Source: Algibacter sp045066735
GTDB taxonomy: Bacteria > Bacteroidota > Bacteroidia > Flavobacteriales > Flavobacteriaceae
Direction of reading: 5' to 3'
Assembly: GCF_045066735.1 (NCBI RefSeq)
Contig: NZ_JBISHH010000025.1
Span: 660,394 to 724,393, forward strand
DNA length: 64,000 nt
Shown: in pieces, positions 7,853 to 16,939 of the stretch
Layout of the letters: each line of letters starts with the position of its first letter
How positions within the stretch are numbered: the stretch's first letter is position 1
Notes under the pieces: model-generated
Told to the model about the DNA's origin: nothing
Seen by the model: the letters and a program-made list of their open reading frames with translations, nothing else
Databases searched by the model: none
Made by a program: the position numbers and the translations under genes

Positions 7853-9376
7853 ATGCATAATTCAGATAATGAATACCGTCTTGAAATGACCGGAATATCA
7901 AAAAGTTTTGGTGTTGTTTCAGTACTAGAAAATGTAAACTTAAAAGTAAAGCCTGGGGAAATCCATGCTTTACTTGGTGAAAATGGTGCGGGTAAATCTA
8001 CTTTGGTTAAAATCCTGAGTGGTGTGCATCAAAAAGATTCCGGAAAAGTAGTTCTGGATGGTGAAGAAATTAGTCCTAAAAACACTCATGATGGGCAGGT
8101 TTTAGGAATCAGTGTTGTTTTTCAAGAATTATCCTTAGTGAACGATTTGTCGGTAGCTGAGAATATTTATTTACATAAATTAGGTTCTAGTAAATTTTGG
8201 ATGAATTGGAAAGAAATCACCAAAGATGCTCAAGAATTAATAGATTCTTTAGGTTTCGAAATAGATGCTTCTGCAAGAGTTAGAGATTTGAGTATTGTTC
8301 AAAAACAAGTTGTTGAAATTGCTAAAGCATTATCAGAAGATACTAAGGTTTTAGTTTTAGATGAGCCAACTACCGTTTTCGATCCAACGGATACTAAAAA
8401 ATTATTCGATAACCTTTTTAAATTAAAAGCAAAAGGTATTTCTATTATTTACATTTCGCATCATTTAGATGAGATTTTCAAGATAGCAGATTCTGTTACT
8501 GTGCTTAGAGATGGCGTAGATACTGGAAGTATGGCTGTTGCAGATACAAATACCGATGGTGTAATTCGTTTAATGATTGGTAGAGAGTTGAAAGATTTAT
8601 ATCCAACACGTGATGTGAAAATAGGAGACGTTCCTGTATTTGAAGTTAAAAACTTAACCGCTAAAGATACTTTAGTTCACGATGTGTCATTTTCGGTACG
8701 TCCTGGTGAAGTTCTAGGAATTGCAGGCTTGGGAGGAAGTGGAAGAACGGAAACAGCAAAACTTATTTTTGGAGCACATAAAAAGAAATCGGGAACTTTA
8801 ATTTTAAACGGAAAAGAAATAAAAACAAATTCACCAGTATGTGCTGTTGGACACCAAATTGGTTTTGTTTCAGAAGATAGAAAAGAAGATGGTGTGTTTT
8901 TACCATTATCCATTAGGCGAAATATTAGTGTAACCAATTTTAAAGGTATTTCAGGAAAGCTAGGTTTTATTAATGTGGACGATGAGTATAAAAATGTGTT
9001 AGGTTTAATTGAGAAATTAAATATAAAAACTCCAAGTTCAGAGGTCGATGTTAAAAACCTAAGTGGAGGAAACCAACAAAAGGTAGCTTTAGCAAAATGG
9101 TTAAGTATAGACAGTAAAGTTATTTTTATTGACGAGCCTACGCGTGGCGTTGATGTTGGAGCAAAAATTGAAATTTATAATCTTATAAATGAGGTTGCTA
9201 AAAAAGGCGTTGGTGTTGTTGTAATTTCTTCTGATATGCCTGAAATTATGGGGATAGCAGATCGTATTTTAGTGATGCACGAAGGTACATTCTACGGGGA
9301 ATTAACCAAAGAAGAATTTTCCGAAGAAAACATTTTACGCTACTCTATTGGCGAAAAACTTAAACAAGTAGTCTAA
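7853..9376 (+). CDS. RbsA-like sugar ABC transporter ATP-binding protein (tandem ATPase)
   Basis: A 507-residue protein with two fused ABC ATPase halves, as in RbsA, XylG and MglA. The first half has a Walker A GENGAGKST (near residue 43), a degenerate signature (LSIVQKQ) and Walker B VLVLDEPTTVFD. The second half has the usual degenerate Walker A (GLGGSGRTET), signature LSGGNQQKVALAKWL and Walker B VIFIDEPTRGVDVGA. It energises uptake with the membrane protein encoded 26 bases downstream. Confidence 0.95.
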   Translation: MHNSDNEYRLEMTGISKSFGVVSVLENVNLKVKPGEIHALLGENGAGKSTLVKILSGVHQKDSGKVVLDGEEISPKNTHDGQVLGISVVFQELSLVNDLSVAENIYLHKLGSSKFWMNWKEITKDAQELIDSLGFEIDASARVRDLSIVQKQVVEIAKALSEDTKVLVLDEPTTVFDPTDTKKLFDNLFKLKAKGISIIYISHHLDEIFKIADSVTVLRDGVDTGSMAVADTNTDGVIRLMIGRELKDLYPTRDVKIGDVPVFEVKNLTAKDTLVHDVSFSVRPGEVLGIAGLGGSGRTETAKLIFGAHKKKSGTLILNGKEIKTNSPVCAVGHQIGFVSEDRKEDGVFLPLSIRRNISVTNFKGISGKLGFINVDDEYKNVLGLIEKLNIKTPSSEVDVKNLSGGNQQKVALAKWLSIDSKVIFIDEPTRGVDVGAKIEIYNLINEVAKKGVGVVVISSDMPEIMGIADRILVMHEGTFYGELTKEEFSEENILRYSIGEKLKQVV

Positions 9377-9402
9377 CAAAACTATAACAAAAAACAAAAA
9401 TC

Positions 9403-10371
9403 ATGGCATTAACAATAAAACAACAACTAAGCAGCCCGGGCGGCTGGCTTAAGTTTCTCGTAAAACATAATACTATTTTTATTTTCATATTGCTGGTTGT
9501 CTTTTCAGCATTAATTTCCGATGTATTTTTTACATCAACAAATCTTTCAAATTTATTAAAACAAGTTTCTGGTATTGGTATTATAAGTATTGGTATGTTG
9601 CTTGTTATTTTAACCGGAGGTATCGATTTATCTGTGGGATCTATGGTCGCTTTACTCGCTGTAACATTTGCTATTCTAGTTAATGTTGTAGTGTTACCAT
9701 TAGCAATTGTTTTAACTATTGTTATTGGTTTTGCTTTAGGAAGTATTGCGGGGTATCTAGTCGCATTTCAAAAAATGGCACCTTTTGTCGCTACTTTGGC
9801 TTTAATGACGATTGCCAGAGGACTAGGTTTTATTTATTCTAAAGGCTCTCCAATTACTTTCAAAACTCCAGGAGGAGAGTTTATGTCTAACTTTGCAAAT
9901 AATTCTACATTAGGTATTCCAAATATTGCCATTGTATTCTTTTTAATTGTGATTTTAGCAATGGTTATGTTGCGTTACAACGTGTTTGGACGATTAATAA
10001 TTGCCATAGGAAGTAATGAAGAAGCCTCACGTCTATCTGGTATAAAAGTTAATAAATATAAATTTTTAGTGTACGCTATTTCTGGAGCTTTAGCGGCAAC
10101 TGCTGCCGTAATTGTAGCTTCAAGAACTAATTTAGGGTCGCCTAATATGGGGATGGCTTGGGAGCTAGACGCTATTGCTGCCGTTGTTATTGGTGGCGCA
10201 AGTTTAAATGGCGGAAAAGGTACCGCGATAAATACCTTAATGGGTGTGCTTATTTTAGGTTTAATAGGTAATATTTTAAATCTACTAAATGTACCGTCTT
10301 ATCCACAGCAAGTTGTAAAAGGTGCTATCATCATTTTCGCTGTGTTACTTCAACGTTTCGATAGCAAATAA
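9403..10371 (+). CDS. RbsC-like sugar ABC transporter permease
   Basis: A 322-residue integral membrane protein of the BPD_transp_2 (RbsC/AraH) family with about eight to ten hydrophobic segments. Family motifs visible are LVILTGGIDLSVGSMVAL near residue 65, GYLVAFQKMAPFVATLALMTIARG, and AIGSNEEASRLSGIKV followed by DAIAAVVIGGASLNGGKG. It forms the inner-membrane channel and probably works as a homodimer with the RbsA- and RbsB-like partners. It sits 12 bases before the dehydrogenase gene. Confidence 0.95.
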   Translation: MALTIKQQLSSPGGWLKFLVKHNTIFIFILLVVFSALISDVFFTSTNLSNLLKQVSGIGIISIGMLLVILTGGIDLSVGSMVALLAVTFAILVNVVVLPLAIVLTIVIGFALGSIAGYLVAFQKMAPFVATLALMTIARGLGFIYSKGSPITFKTPGGEFMSNFANNSTLGIPNIAIVFFLIVILAMVMLRYNVFGRLIIAIGSNEEASRLSGIKVNKYKFLVYAISGALAATAAVIVASRTNLGSPNMGMAWELDAIAAVVIGGASLNGGKGTAINTLMGVLILGLIGNILNLLNVPSYPQQVVKGAIIIFAVLLQRFDSK

Positions 10372-10383
10372 TACTTAGAAAAA

Positions 10384-11880
10384 ATGACAAGTTATAAATT
10401 AAATAGCCAGAACTTAACAAGGTTTGAGGGAGAGGTTGCTATCCCTAAATATAACAGGGATAATGTTAAAACAGGAATTGTACATGTTGGTATTGGTGGG
10501 TTTCATAGATCGCACGAGGCGTTTTATACCGATCAATTATTACATGATGAATCTAATGCAGACTGGGGTATTTGTGGTGTAGCATTGCTAGATTTTGATG
10601 CTAAAATATATAATACTTTAAAGGAGCAAGATGGATTGTACACTCTAGTTGTAAAAGAGCTAGATGGTACGCTTACTAAGCGTGTAATTGGTTCTATTGT
10701 TGAGGTGTTGTATGCGCCAGAAGACCCTAAGAAAGTAATTGAAAAAATGGCTAGCCCAGATGTTAAAATTATTAGTTTAACAATTACAGAAGGTGGCTAT
10801 AACTATAATGAGGCAACAGGTGAATTCAATTTTGAAAACCCTTTAGTGCAACATGATATAGCTAATGCTGAAGCTCCCAAAACTATTTTTGGTTACTTAA
10901 CGCAGGCGTTGAAATTAAGAAAAGAACGTGGTTTAAAAGGTTGTACTATTCAGTCTTGTGATAATATACAAGGTAATGGACACATGACTAAAAATATGCT
11001 TTTAAGTTATGTCGGTGTTGCTGAACCAGCATTGGTTGCTTGGGTGGAAGAGCATGTATCTTTCCCGAATGCTATGGTGGATAGAATTACGCCAGCAACA
11101 AGTCCTTCGGATATTTCAAGTCTAAAAGAAATTTCTGGTATTGATGATGCTTGGCCAGTTGTTTGCGAACCTTTTAAACAATGGGTAATTGAAGATTATT
11201 TTTCTGCAGGAAGACCAACCTGGGAAAATGTAGGTGCTCAATTTGTACCAAATGTGGAGCCTTATGAGAAAATGAAACTTCAGTTATTAAATGCTGGGCA
11301 TTCTGTATTGGGCATTTTAGGTGCTTTAATGGGGTATGATACTATAGATGAAGCAGCTAATAATGCTGGGGTAAATGCATTTTTGAGAGCTTATATGGGC
11401 AGGGAAGTTGCACCAATTTTAAGTGACCTCAAAGGTGTAGATTTAGAAAGTTACGAAGTATCTTTACTACAACGTTTCGGTAATGTTTATATTAAGGATC
11501 AAATTGATCGAATTTGCTCGGAAACTTCGGCTAAATTCCCAATATTTATTTTGCCAACTATAAACGCGCAGTTAAAATTAGATGGCCATATTGAACACGC
11601 AGCTTTAGTAACTGCGGCATGGGCTATTTACAGTTTAGGTAATGATGAAAATGGAAAGGCTATAAATGTTAAAGATGTTATGGCATCTGTTTTAAATGAA
11701 AAGGCAAAGGAATCTAAAAATTGTCCAACTACGTTTTTAGAAATTGAATCTATTTTTGGGAAATTAAAAGATTCTAAACCTTTTACAGAAGCATATACTA
11801 GTGCTTATAAAGATATCGTGAAACACGGTATTGAAAAATGTGTTTTAGAAATGAATATTAATCGTGTAAATTTTATATAA
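10384..11880 (+). CDS. Mannitol dehydrogenase family protein (polyol 2-dehydrogenase)
   Basis: A 498-residue long-chain polyol dehydrogenase. It has the N-terminal NAD-binding region VHVGIGGFHRSHEAFYTDQLL near residue 30. The catalytic Lys-x4-Asn-x2-His motif of the family appears as KLQLLNAGHSVLG, near residues 298-306. It likely oxidises D-mannitol to D-fructose, or a related polyol to its ketose, with NAD. It lies between a sugar importer and a PfkB kinase (gap 1 base), as in the mannitol utilisation system described in the marine flavobacterium Zobellia galactanivorans. Arabitol or fructuronate activity cannot be excluded from sequence alone. Confidence 0.9.
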   Translation: MTSYKLNSQNLTRFEGEVAIPKYNRDNVKTGIVHVGIGGFHRSHEAFYTDQLLHDESNADWGICGVALLDFDAKIYNTLKEQDGLYTLVVKELDGTLTKRVIGSIVEVLYAPEDPKKVIEKMASPDVKIISLTITEGGYNYNEATGEFNFENPLVQHDIANAEAPKTIFGYLTQALKLRKERGLKGCTIQSCDNIQGNGHMTKNMLLSYVGVAEPALVAWVEEHVSFPNAMVDRITPATSPSDISSLKEISGIDDAWPVVCEPFKQWVIEDYFSAGRPTWENVGAQFVPNVEPYEKMKLQLLNAGHSVLGILGALMGYDTIDEAANNAGVNAFLRAYMGREVAPILSDLKGVDLESYEVSLLQRFGNVYIKDQIDRICSETSAKFPIFILPTINAQLKLDGHIEHAALVTAAWAIYSLGNDENGKAINVKDVMASVLNEKAKESKNCPTTFLEIESIFGKLKDSKPFTEAYTSAYKDIVKHGIEKCVLEMNINRVNFI

Positions 11881-11881
11881 A

Positions 11882-12763
11882 ATGGCAAATATCACAAGTT
11901 TTGGAGAAGTCTTGTGGGATGTTTTTCCAACCATGAAAAAAATTGGAGGCGCTCCATTAAATGTTGCAGTTAGGTTGCAATCTTTTGGAAATAATGTCTC
12001 TATGATTAGTCGTATTGGTGAAGATGAAAATGGCGAGGAGATCGTTAAATTCATTAAGTCAAAAGGCGTAAATGTTGATGGTGTTCAGGTAGATTCAACT
12101 CACAAAACAGGAAAAGTAAAAGTAATATTAGATGAAACAGGTTCTGCTTCTTACGATATTATGTTTCCTCGAGCTTGGGATAAAATAGAGCTTAACGACC
12201 AGGTAAAAGCTATTGTTGCTAATGGAGATGCCTTTGTGTTTGGAAGTTTAATTGCTAGAGATGATGTTTCTAGAGAAACGCTTTATGCGCTTTTAAAATT
12301 GGCAAAATATAAAATATTTGATGTTAATTTAAGACAGCCATATTATACTGCCGAGGTGCTTAAGTATTTAATGAGTCAGGCCGATTTTGTTAAGTTTAAC
12401 GATGATGAAATTTTAGAGATAGCAAGCGATTTGGGTTTAAAGTCTCATGTTTTAGAAGATGCTATTGAGTTTATGGCTAAAGAAACCCAGGCAAAAACAA
12501 TTTGTGTTACCAAAGGTGGTAAAGGTGCTATTTTGTATGTAAACAATAAGTTTTACTACAATAATGGTTACAAAATAACGGTTGTTGATACAGTTGGTGC
12601 TGGCGACTCGTTTTTAGCTTCAATTATTACACAATTATTAAATAAAACAGCACCTCAAGATGCTTTAGATTTTGCTTGTGCGGTAGGTGCTATTGTAGCA
12701 AGTAGCGAAGGTGCAAATCCAGAAATTAAGCAAACAGATATAGAACGAATGATTAGCGGTTAA
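11882..12763 (+). CDS. PfkB family carbohydrate kinase, probable fructokinase
   Basis: A 293-residue PfkB/ribokinase-family sugar kinase. The N-terminal substrate signature is GEVLWDVFPTMKKIGGAPLNVAVRLQ, where GGAPLNVA is typical of fructokinases. The C-terminal DTVGAGDSFLA contains the catalytic Asp. It should phosphorylate the fructose made by the upstream dehydrogenase to fructose 6-phosphate. The ATG follows the dehydrogenase stop by one base, implying coupled translation. It is the last gene of the operon, closed by a bidirectional terminator. Confidence 0.9.
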   Translation: MANITSFGEVLWDVFPTMKKIGGAPLNVAVRLQSFGNNVSMISRIGEDENGEEIVKFIKSKGVNVDGVQVDSTHKTGKVKVILDETGSASYDIMFPRAWDKIELNDQVKAIVANGDAFVFGSLIARDDVSRETLYALLKLAKYKIFDVNLRQPYYTAEVLKYLMSQADFVKFNDDEILEIASDLGLKSHVLEDAIEFMAKETQAKTICVTKGGKGAILYVNNKFYYNNGYKITVVDTVGAGDSFLASIITQLLNKTAPQDALDFACAVGAIVASSEGANPEIKQTDIERMISG

Positions 12764-12792
12764 GAATTTGTTTTTTGTTAATAGTGATTGAG

Positions 12793-12829
12793 AAGCTTTA
12801 TGAATTTGGTCATAAAGCTTTTCTTTTTT
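12793..12829. terminator. Bidirectional terminator between kinase and second dehydrogenase
   Basis: A perfect 11-bp stem, AAGCTTTATGA with TCATAAAGCTT, closes a 6-base loop and is flanked by T and A runs. It lies between two convergent genes. Confidence 0.85.
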
Positions 12830-12836
12830 AACAACT

Positions 12837-14330
12837 TTAAATTAAATTAGCATTAAAGTTTATAATGCTTTCTTTTACACTATGCTCTCTCAAATAGTTC
12901 AAGTATTTTAAGTAGACTTTCGTAAAATTAGGATTAGTTCCTAAATCTTTAAAAACAGGTTCAATTTCTAAAAATTTTATTGGATTTTGTTGAGATAGCG
13001 CAGCCATTCGAATTAAAATATTACTAATAGAATCTTCTATATTATAGTGGTAGCCTAAATCGTCAATACCATCATTGTATTTACACCAGGCAGCAATAAC
13101 AAAGGCAATTCGATTGAAAGATTTTTCTTTTTTTGAAAGCTGAATATCCAAGGTTGATAGAATAAAAATTGGAATTTTAGCAGAACTTTCGCTGCAAATC
13201 CTAGATAGACTATCGTTAATATTTGGGTTTTTAAATCGAGTTATTAAGGTTGTTTTATATTCCTCTATACTTATTTTTTTAGCTTCAACTAAAGTTGGAG
13301 CAACTTCTAAATCCATAAAGTTTTCTAAAAACAGCATAAAGTCGGCATCATTAGCTGCTTCTTGCACAGTTTTATAACCATGTAGTGTGCCTAAAATCCC
13401 TAAAATACTATGTCCCGCGTTTAATAGTTGTAACTTCATGTTTTGGTAAGGCGCAATATTTTTTACAAATTGCACACCTACTTGTTCCCATTCGGGTTTT
13501 TGTTTCAAGAATTTATCTTCTATAATCCATTCAGAAAACGATTCGCAAACTACAGGCCATTGGTCTTCTATTAAAAAATCTTTCTTTAACGTGTCTATAT
13601 CTTTAGGTCGAGTTACAGGTGTAATTTTGTCGACCATAGTGTTGGGGAATGTGGTATTATTTTTCAGCCAAGGCAATAATTCTGGCTCATTTTTATTCAC
13701 ATAATTAAAAAATGATTGTTGCATGGTTTCTCCATTATTTTTAATGTTGTCGCAGGATAATATGGTACAACCAGATAAGCCTCTATGTTTTCTTAATTTA
13801 AAGGCCTGTGTTAAGTAGCCGAAAACAGTTTTTGGGTTAAATGGATTTACAATATCTTCAGCAACGGCAGGGTGTTTTTGGTTAAATTCCCCTGTTATTT
13901 CATTTAAGTGGTAACCATCTTCTGCTATTGTAAGTGATATAATTTTTATATCGGGTGTTGCTAAACGTTCTATAACGGCCATTGGGTTTTCTGGGCCAAA
14001 AAAATACTCTACAATAGAGCCTATTATTTTAGGTTTGTGCAAACCGGCAGCATCTTTAGTTATTAAAGTGTAAAGTCCATCTTGGTCTTTTAAAACGTTA
14101 TAGGTTTTTCTATCGGAATCTAACAAGTCTATGCCGCAAATACCATAATTGAAACCTTGATGTTTTTCAATTAAATCATGCATGTAATTGGCTTGGTGTG
14201 AGCGATGAAAGTTACTGACGCCTATATGTGCAATGCTAGTCGTTATTTTATCTCGATCAAACAATGGAGTAGAGGCATTTTCTTTAATGGTTTCTAAGTT
14301 TTCCATGTTTAAATATAAAGAATTGGGCAT
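12837..14330 (-). CDS. Second mannitol dehydrogenase family protein
   Basis: A 497-residue paralogue of the dehydrogenase at 10384-11880, clearly similar along its whole length. It has AHIGVSNFHRSHQANYMHDL near the N-terminus and keeps the Lys-Asn-His catalytic motif as KLQLLNAGHSILG. It is on the opposite strand, diverges from the Nudix-like regulator gene and converges on the operon. It may act on another polyol (arabitol, sorbitol) or a uronate-derived substrate such as fructuronate. The 148-bp divergent spacer lacks the O1/O2 sequence, so it may be regulated differently from the operon. Confidence 0.85.
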   Translation of the reverse strand: MPNSLYLNMENLETIKENASTPLFDRDKITTSIAHIGVSNFHRSHQANYMHDLIEKHQGFNYGICGIDLLDSDRKTYNVLKDQDGLYTLITKDAAGLHKPKIIGSIVEYFFGPENPMAVIERLATPDIKIISLTIAEDGYHLNEITGEFNQKHPAVAEDIVNPFNPKTVFGYLTQAFKLRKHRGLSGCTILSCDNIKNNGETMQQSFFNYVNKNEPELLPWLKNNTTFPNTMVDKITPVTRPKDIDTLKKDFLIEDQWPVVCESFSEWIIEDKFLKQKPEWEQVGVQFVKNIAPYQNMKLQLLNAGHSILGILGTLHGYKTVQEAANDADFMLFLENFMDLEVAPTLVEAKKISIEEYKTTLITRFKNPNINDSLSRICSESSAKIPIFILSTLDIQLSKKEKSFNRIAFVIAAWCKYNDGIDDLGYHYNIEDSISNILIRMAALSQQNPIKFLEIEPVFKDLGTNPNFTKVYLKYLNYLREHSVKESIINFNANLI

Positions 14331-14479
14331 TTTGTTTTTGTATTGATAAGCTGTTAAAAATCTTTTTAAATTTACATAAAAAAATATTGATTTCAGTCGA
14401 AAATTTGCGGTTTCATTGTATATTAGAGATTAATAAATAATGTATTCTATTAATTCGGAATATGCTTTTAAGATGAAAA

Positions 14480-15205
14480 ATGGATTTTAGGAAGCGAGAT
14501 AATGTCTCTGTAGATTGTGTAATTTTTGGACTTGATGATAACGGTTTAAATGTGTTGTTACGAAAACGAACGCTTAATATGTTTGATGATGATTACCCAA
14601 TAATTGACGATTGGATGATTACAGGAGGAAGAGTTTTTATTAGTAAAACATTAGAGGACTCTGCAAATATTATTTTTGAAGGTATTACAGGTTATAATGA
14701 GTTTAATAGAACTCAATTTCGAACTTATGGAAACCCTACGCGGTTAAAATCTGATAAAGATTTATTGTGGGTACGTAGTCACGGTGTAAAAACGCAATCA
14801 ATGACTATAGCATACTACTTCGCACAGCCTATAGACCGAATTAATCTAAAAACAGATAGCTTTAAATGGTTTTCTATAAAAGCTTTGCCTGAGTTGGGGT
14901 TCGATCATAGTAAAATTATTAAAGATGCTCATGATGATTTAAAGCAGAAAATTATGGTAGAACCTATAATTTTCGATTTAATGCCAGATAAGTTTACCTT
15001 AAATGAATTGCAATTTGCTTTTGAGTCTGTTTTGGAAATTGAATTGGATAACCGTAATTTTCGAAAGAAAGTATTGAAGAAAATATATATTGTTCCCTTA
15101 AATGAAACTAAAAAAGGAACGGCTAAAAAACCATCTAAATTGTATGTTTTTAGCCGTGATGTGTATGATAAAGTCTCAGAAAAAGACTTTATTGTTAATG
15201 TGTAA
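14480..15205 (+). CDS. NrtR/AraR-like Nudix-winged-helix transcriptional regulator
   Basis: A 241-residue protein. The N-terminal half (about 1-145) is Nudix-like: DNVSVDCVIFGLDDNGLNVLLRKR, then GGRVFISKTLEDSANIIFEGITGYN. In the Nudix box the REUxEE residues are replaced (IIFEGI), so hydrolysis is unlikely. The C-terminal half (about 160-241) fits the winged-helix DNA-binding domain of the NrtR family, with FTLNELQFAFESVL and a basic NRNFRKKVLKK helix. In Bacteroides a member of this family (AraR) controls arabinose genes with the Nudix fold as sugar sensor. Here it probably senses a polyol or ketose product and binds O1/O2; this is inference from proximity. Confidence 0.85.
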   Translation: MDFRKRDNVSVDCVIFGLDDNGLNVLLRKRTLNMFDDDYPIIDDWMITGGRVFISKTLEDSANIIFEGITGYNEFNRTQFRTYGNPTRLKSDKDLLWVRSHGVKTQSMTIAYYFAQPIDRINLKTDSFKWFSIKALPELGFDHSKIIKDAHDDLKQKIMVEPIIFDLMPDKFTLNELQFAFESVLEIELDNRNFRKKVLKKIYIVPLNETKKGTAKKPSKLYVFSRDVYDKVSEKDFIVNV

Positions 15206-15219
15206 TCGCTAAGTTGCGT

Positions 15220-15669
15220 TTATTCTTTTTTAGGTTCGCGTTTACGTTTTTTATATTCGTCAAACAGTTTGCGGTTAAAATCGTCTTCGGCAGCTTTTAG
15301 TAAAATAATTTTTTTTGGTGAAATAATTTTCTTCAAATTAACAATTAAATTTACACGTTCTTGGTGTAGTGTGTTTTCGGCCTGAACAAATTTGTCTAAC
15401 AACTCTTTAGCTTTAGCATCGGTTAAAGTACTTGCATTTTCCTTAATTTCTTTACGTATACCACGCATATCTTCATATTTGCACTTTCTAGAGTTCTCAT
15501 CGTATGCATTATAAATGGGCCAGAAGGCTTGCGCTTCTTTGGCTGTTAAGTCTAATTTTTCTGTAATAAAAGAAACTTTTAGAGCTTGTATACGCTCTCG
15601 GTCTTTATGCTGTGCAAATACGCTTATGGTAAATAAGAGTACGAATAGGGTTGAAATATATGTTTTCAT
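15220..15669 (-). CDS. Periplasmic helical protein, possible sensor for an ECF sigma system
   Basis: A 149-residue exported protein with a signal peptide (FTISVFAQ, cut near residue 19). The rest is charged and helical, with the segment KLDLTAKEAQAFWPIYNAYDENSRK that resembles the LTxxQ/Spy-CpxP type fold. Similar small proteins in Flavobacteria are annotated as sensors of ECF sigma factors. It is the third gene of the sigma operon, 6 bases after the second. A chaperone-like or stress-sensing periplasmic role is plausible but unproven. Confidence 0.65.
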   Translation of the reverse strand: MKTYISTLFVLLFTISVFAQHKDRERIQALKVSFITEKLDLTAKEAQAFWPIYNAYDENSRKCKYEDMRGIRKEIKENASTLTDAKAKELLDKFVQAENTLHQERVNLIVNLKKIISPKKIILLKAAEDDFNRKLFDEYKKRKREPKKE

Positions 15670-15675
15670 ATTATT

Positions 15676-16173
15676 TTATTTTGTCATTAAATCTTCCACG
15701 GAAGTGTTTTCTAAAAAATAGCCTTCCATAGCTTCGTCTGTAAATTCTAAAGAATCAAAATCGTCTTCAGATATATCATCGACAGCTAATAATGAAGCGA
15801 TTTCATAAGAACCTACATTTTCATCTAAAATATAATTTTCTACAGTTTCGATATCTAGACTGTCCCAGTTTGTTTCTTTTTCAAAAATTGAAAGATTGAA
15901 TAGTAACAAAACTGCAGCAGCAATACTTGAAATATAAAGTATATTCTTTCTGTTAAATAAAGGAATTACTTTGGTTGTTTCTTTTTCTGAAACTTTATTT
16001 AAAATACGACTTTCTAAAGTATCAAAATAACCATCGGGCGCTTTGAAACCAGACGTGCTGGCGGTTTCATTTAGCTTTATTTCAGACATTAATCGATCTT
16101 CAAGATTGTCGAAATAATCTTTTGGAGCTTTTAAGCCTGAGTTAGTTATGTTATGTATTTTATTTGTTTTCAT
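15676..16173 (-). CDS. Membrane-anchored putative anti-sigma factor
   Basis: A 165-residue protein with two copies of an N-terminal motif, GLKAPKDYFDNLEDRLMSEI and GFKAPDGYFDTLESRILNKV. One transmembrane helix follows (NILYISSIAAAVLLLFNLSIF, about residues 88-108), then an acidic C-terminal part. The gene order sigma, this gene, periplasmic helical protein and the single-span topology fit an anti-sigma factor whose cytosolic N-terminus binds sigma. No zinc (ZAS) motif is present. The repeated xPxxYFDxLExR motif is common in short Flavobacteria proteins next to ECF sigma genes. Confidence 0.65.
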   Translation of the reverse strand: MKTNKIHNITNSGLKAPKDYFDNLEDRLMSEIKLNETASTSGFKAPDGYFDTLESRILNKVSEKETTKVIPLFNRKNILYISSIAAAVLLLFNLSIFEKETNWDSLDIETVENYILDENVGSYEIASLLAVDDISEDDFDSLEFTDEAMEGYFLENTSVEDLMTK

Positions 16174-16206
16174 CTTATTATTAAGACTTGTATTTTTTTA
16201 AAAGGT

Positions 16207-16749
16207 TTAATCTTGCGTTAAAAAGGCTTCTATTTTTTTTACAGCCAAATGATATGATGCTTTTAACGCGCCTTCACTTGTTTCTAAAATTTCCGACATA
16301 TCTTTATATTTTATATCTTCAAAATACTTCATGTTGAAAACTAACTGTTGCTTTTGTGGCAGTGTTGCAATGGCTTGCTGTAATTTTAATTGAATGGCAT
16401 CGCCTTCAAAATATACATCGGATGTTAAATTATTAATTGCCAAGTTTTGTACGTCTTCGTTATTTGTTTGCAAACGTTTAGCATTTTTATTTATAAACGT
16501 AATAGATTCGTTAGTAGCTATACGATACATCCAAGAGAATAGTTTACTGTCGCCCTTAAAATTATTTATGTTTTTATAAATTTTAATAAATGTGTTTTGA
16601 AGCACATCATCTGTATCATCATGCGATTTTACAATATTTCGAATATGCCAATATAGGCGCTCTTTATAAAGCGTTATTAGCTCTTTAAAGGCGGCTTCTC
16701 TATGCTTACTCGATTTTAATTGCTCAATGAGCTGTACTTCGTCCGTCAC
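16207..16749 (-). CDS. ECF-type RNA polymerase sigma factor
   Basis: A 180-residue sigma-70 of the ECF group. Region 2 includes the helix HDDTDDVLQNTFIKIYKNINNF and FSWMYRIATNESITFI. Region 4 is LQQAIATLPQKQQLVFNMKYFEDIKYKDMSEIL followed by the HTH segment EGALKASYHLAVKKIE. It heads the three-gene operon and likely responds to envelope conditions sensed by the two downstream products. No target promoter can be named from this sequence. Confidence 0.93.
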   Translation of the reverse strand: MTDEVQLIEQLKSSKHREAAFKELITLYKERLYWHIRNIVKSHDDTDDVLQNTFIKIYKNINNFKGDSKLFSWMYRIATNESITFINKNAKRLQTNNEDVQNLAINNLTSDVYFEGDAIQLKLQQAIATLPQKQQLVFNMKYFEDIKYKDMSEILETSEGALKASYHLAVKKIEAFLTQD

Positions 16750-16901
16750 TAAAACTTCTTTAATTCTTAGACTTATAAATATACAAAAGGTTTAATGTGC
16801 TAGGAGTTTTTTTTATGTAAAACACAAAGCGCTGTTTTTTAGTAGTCTGATGCTATTTTTATCGATAAAAAGCACATAAAAAGGATTAAATGTAAATATT
16901 T

Positions 16902-16933
16902 TTTGGTTTGTAAGATAATTTACCATAAATTTG
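16902..16933 (+). promoter_or_regulatory. Orphan promoter driving the candidate small RNA
   Basis: TTTG at 16902-16905, a 20-bp spacer, then TAAATTTG at 16926-16933: an optimal Bacteroidota promoter. No plus-strand coding gene follows until 22447, which argues for a non-coding transcript. Confidence 0.65.
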
Positions 16934-16939
16934 CTTCAG

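Noticed and set aside
14331..14479. O1/O2-type operator in the spacer between the second dehydrogenase and the regulator gene
   Set aside because: No ACGT palindrome is present there on inspection.
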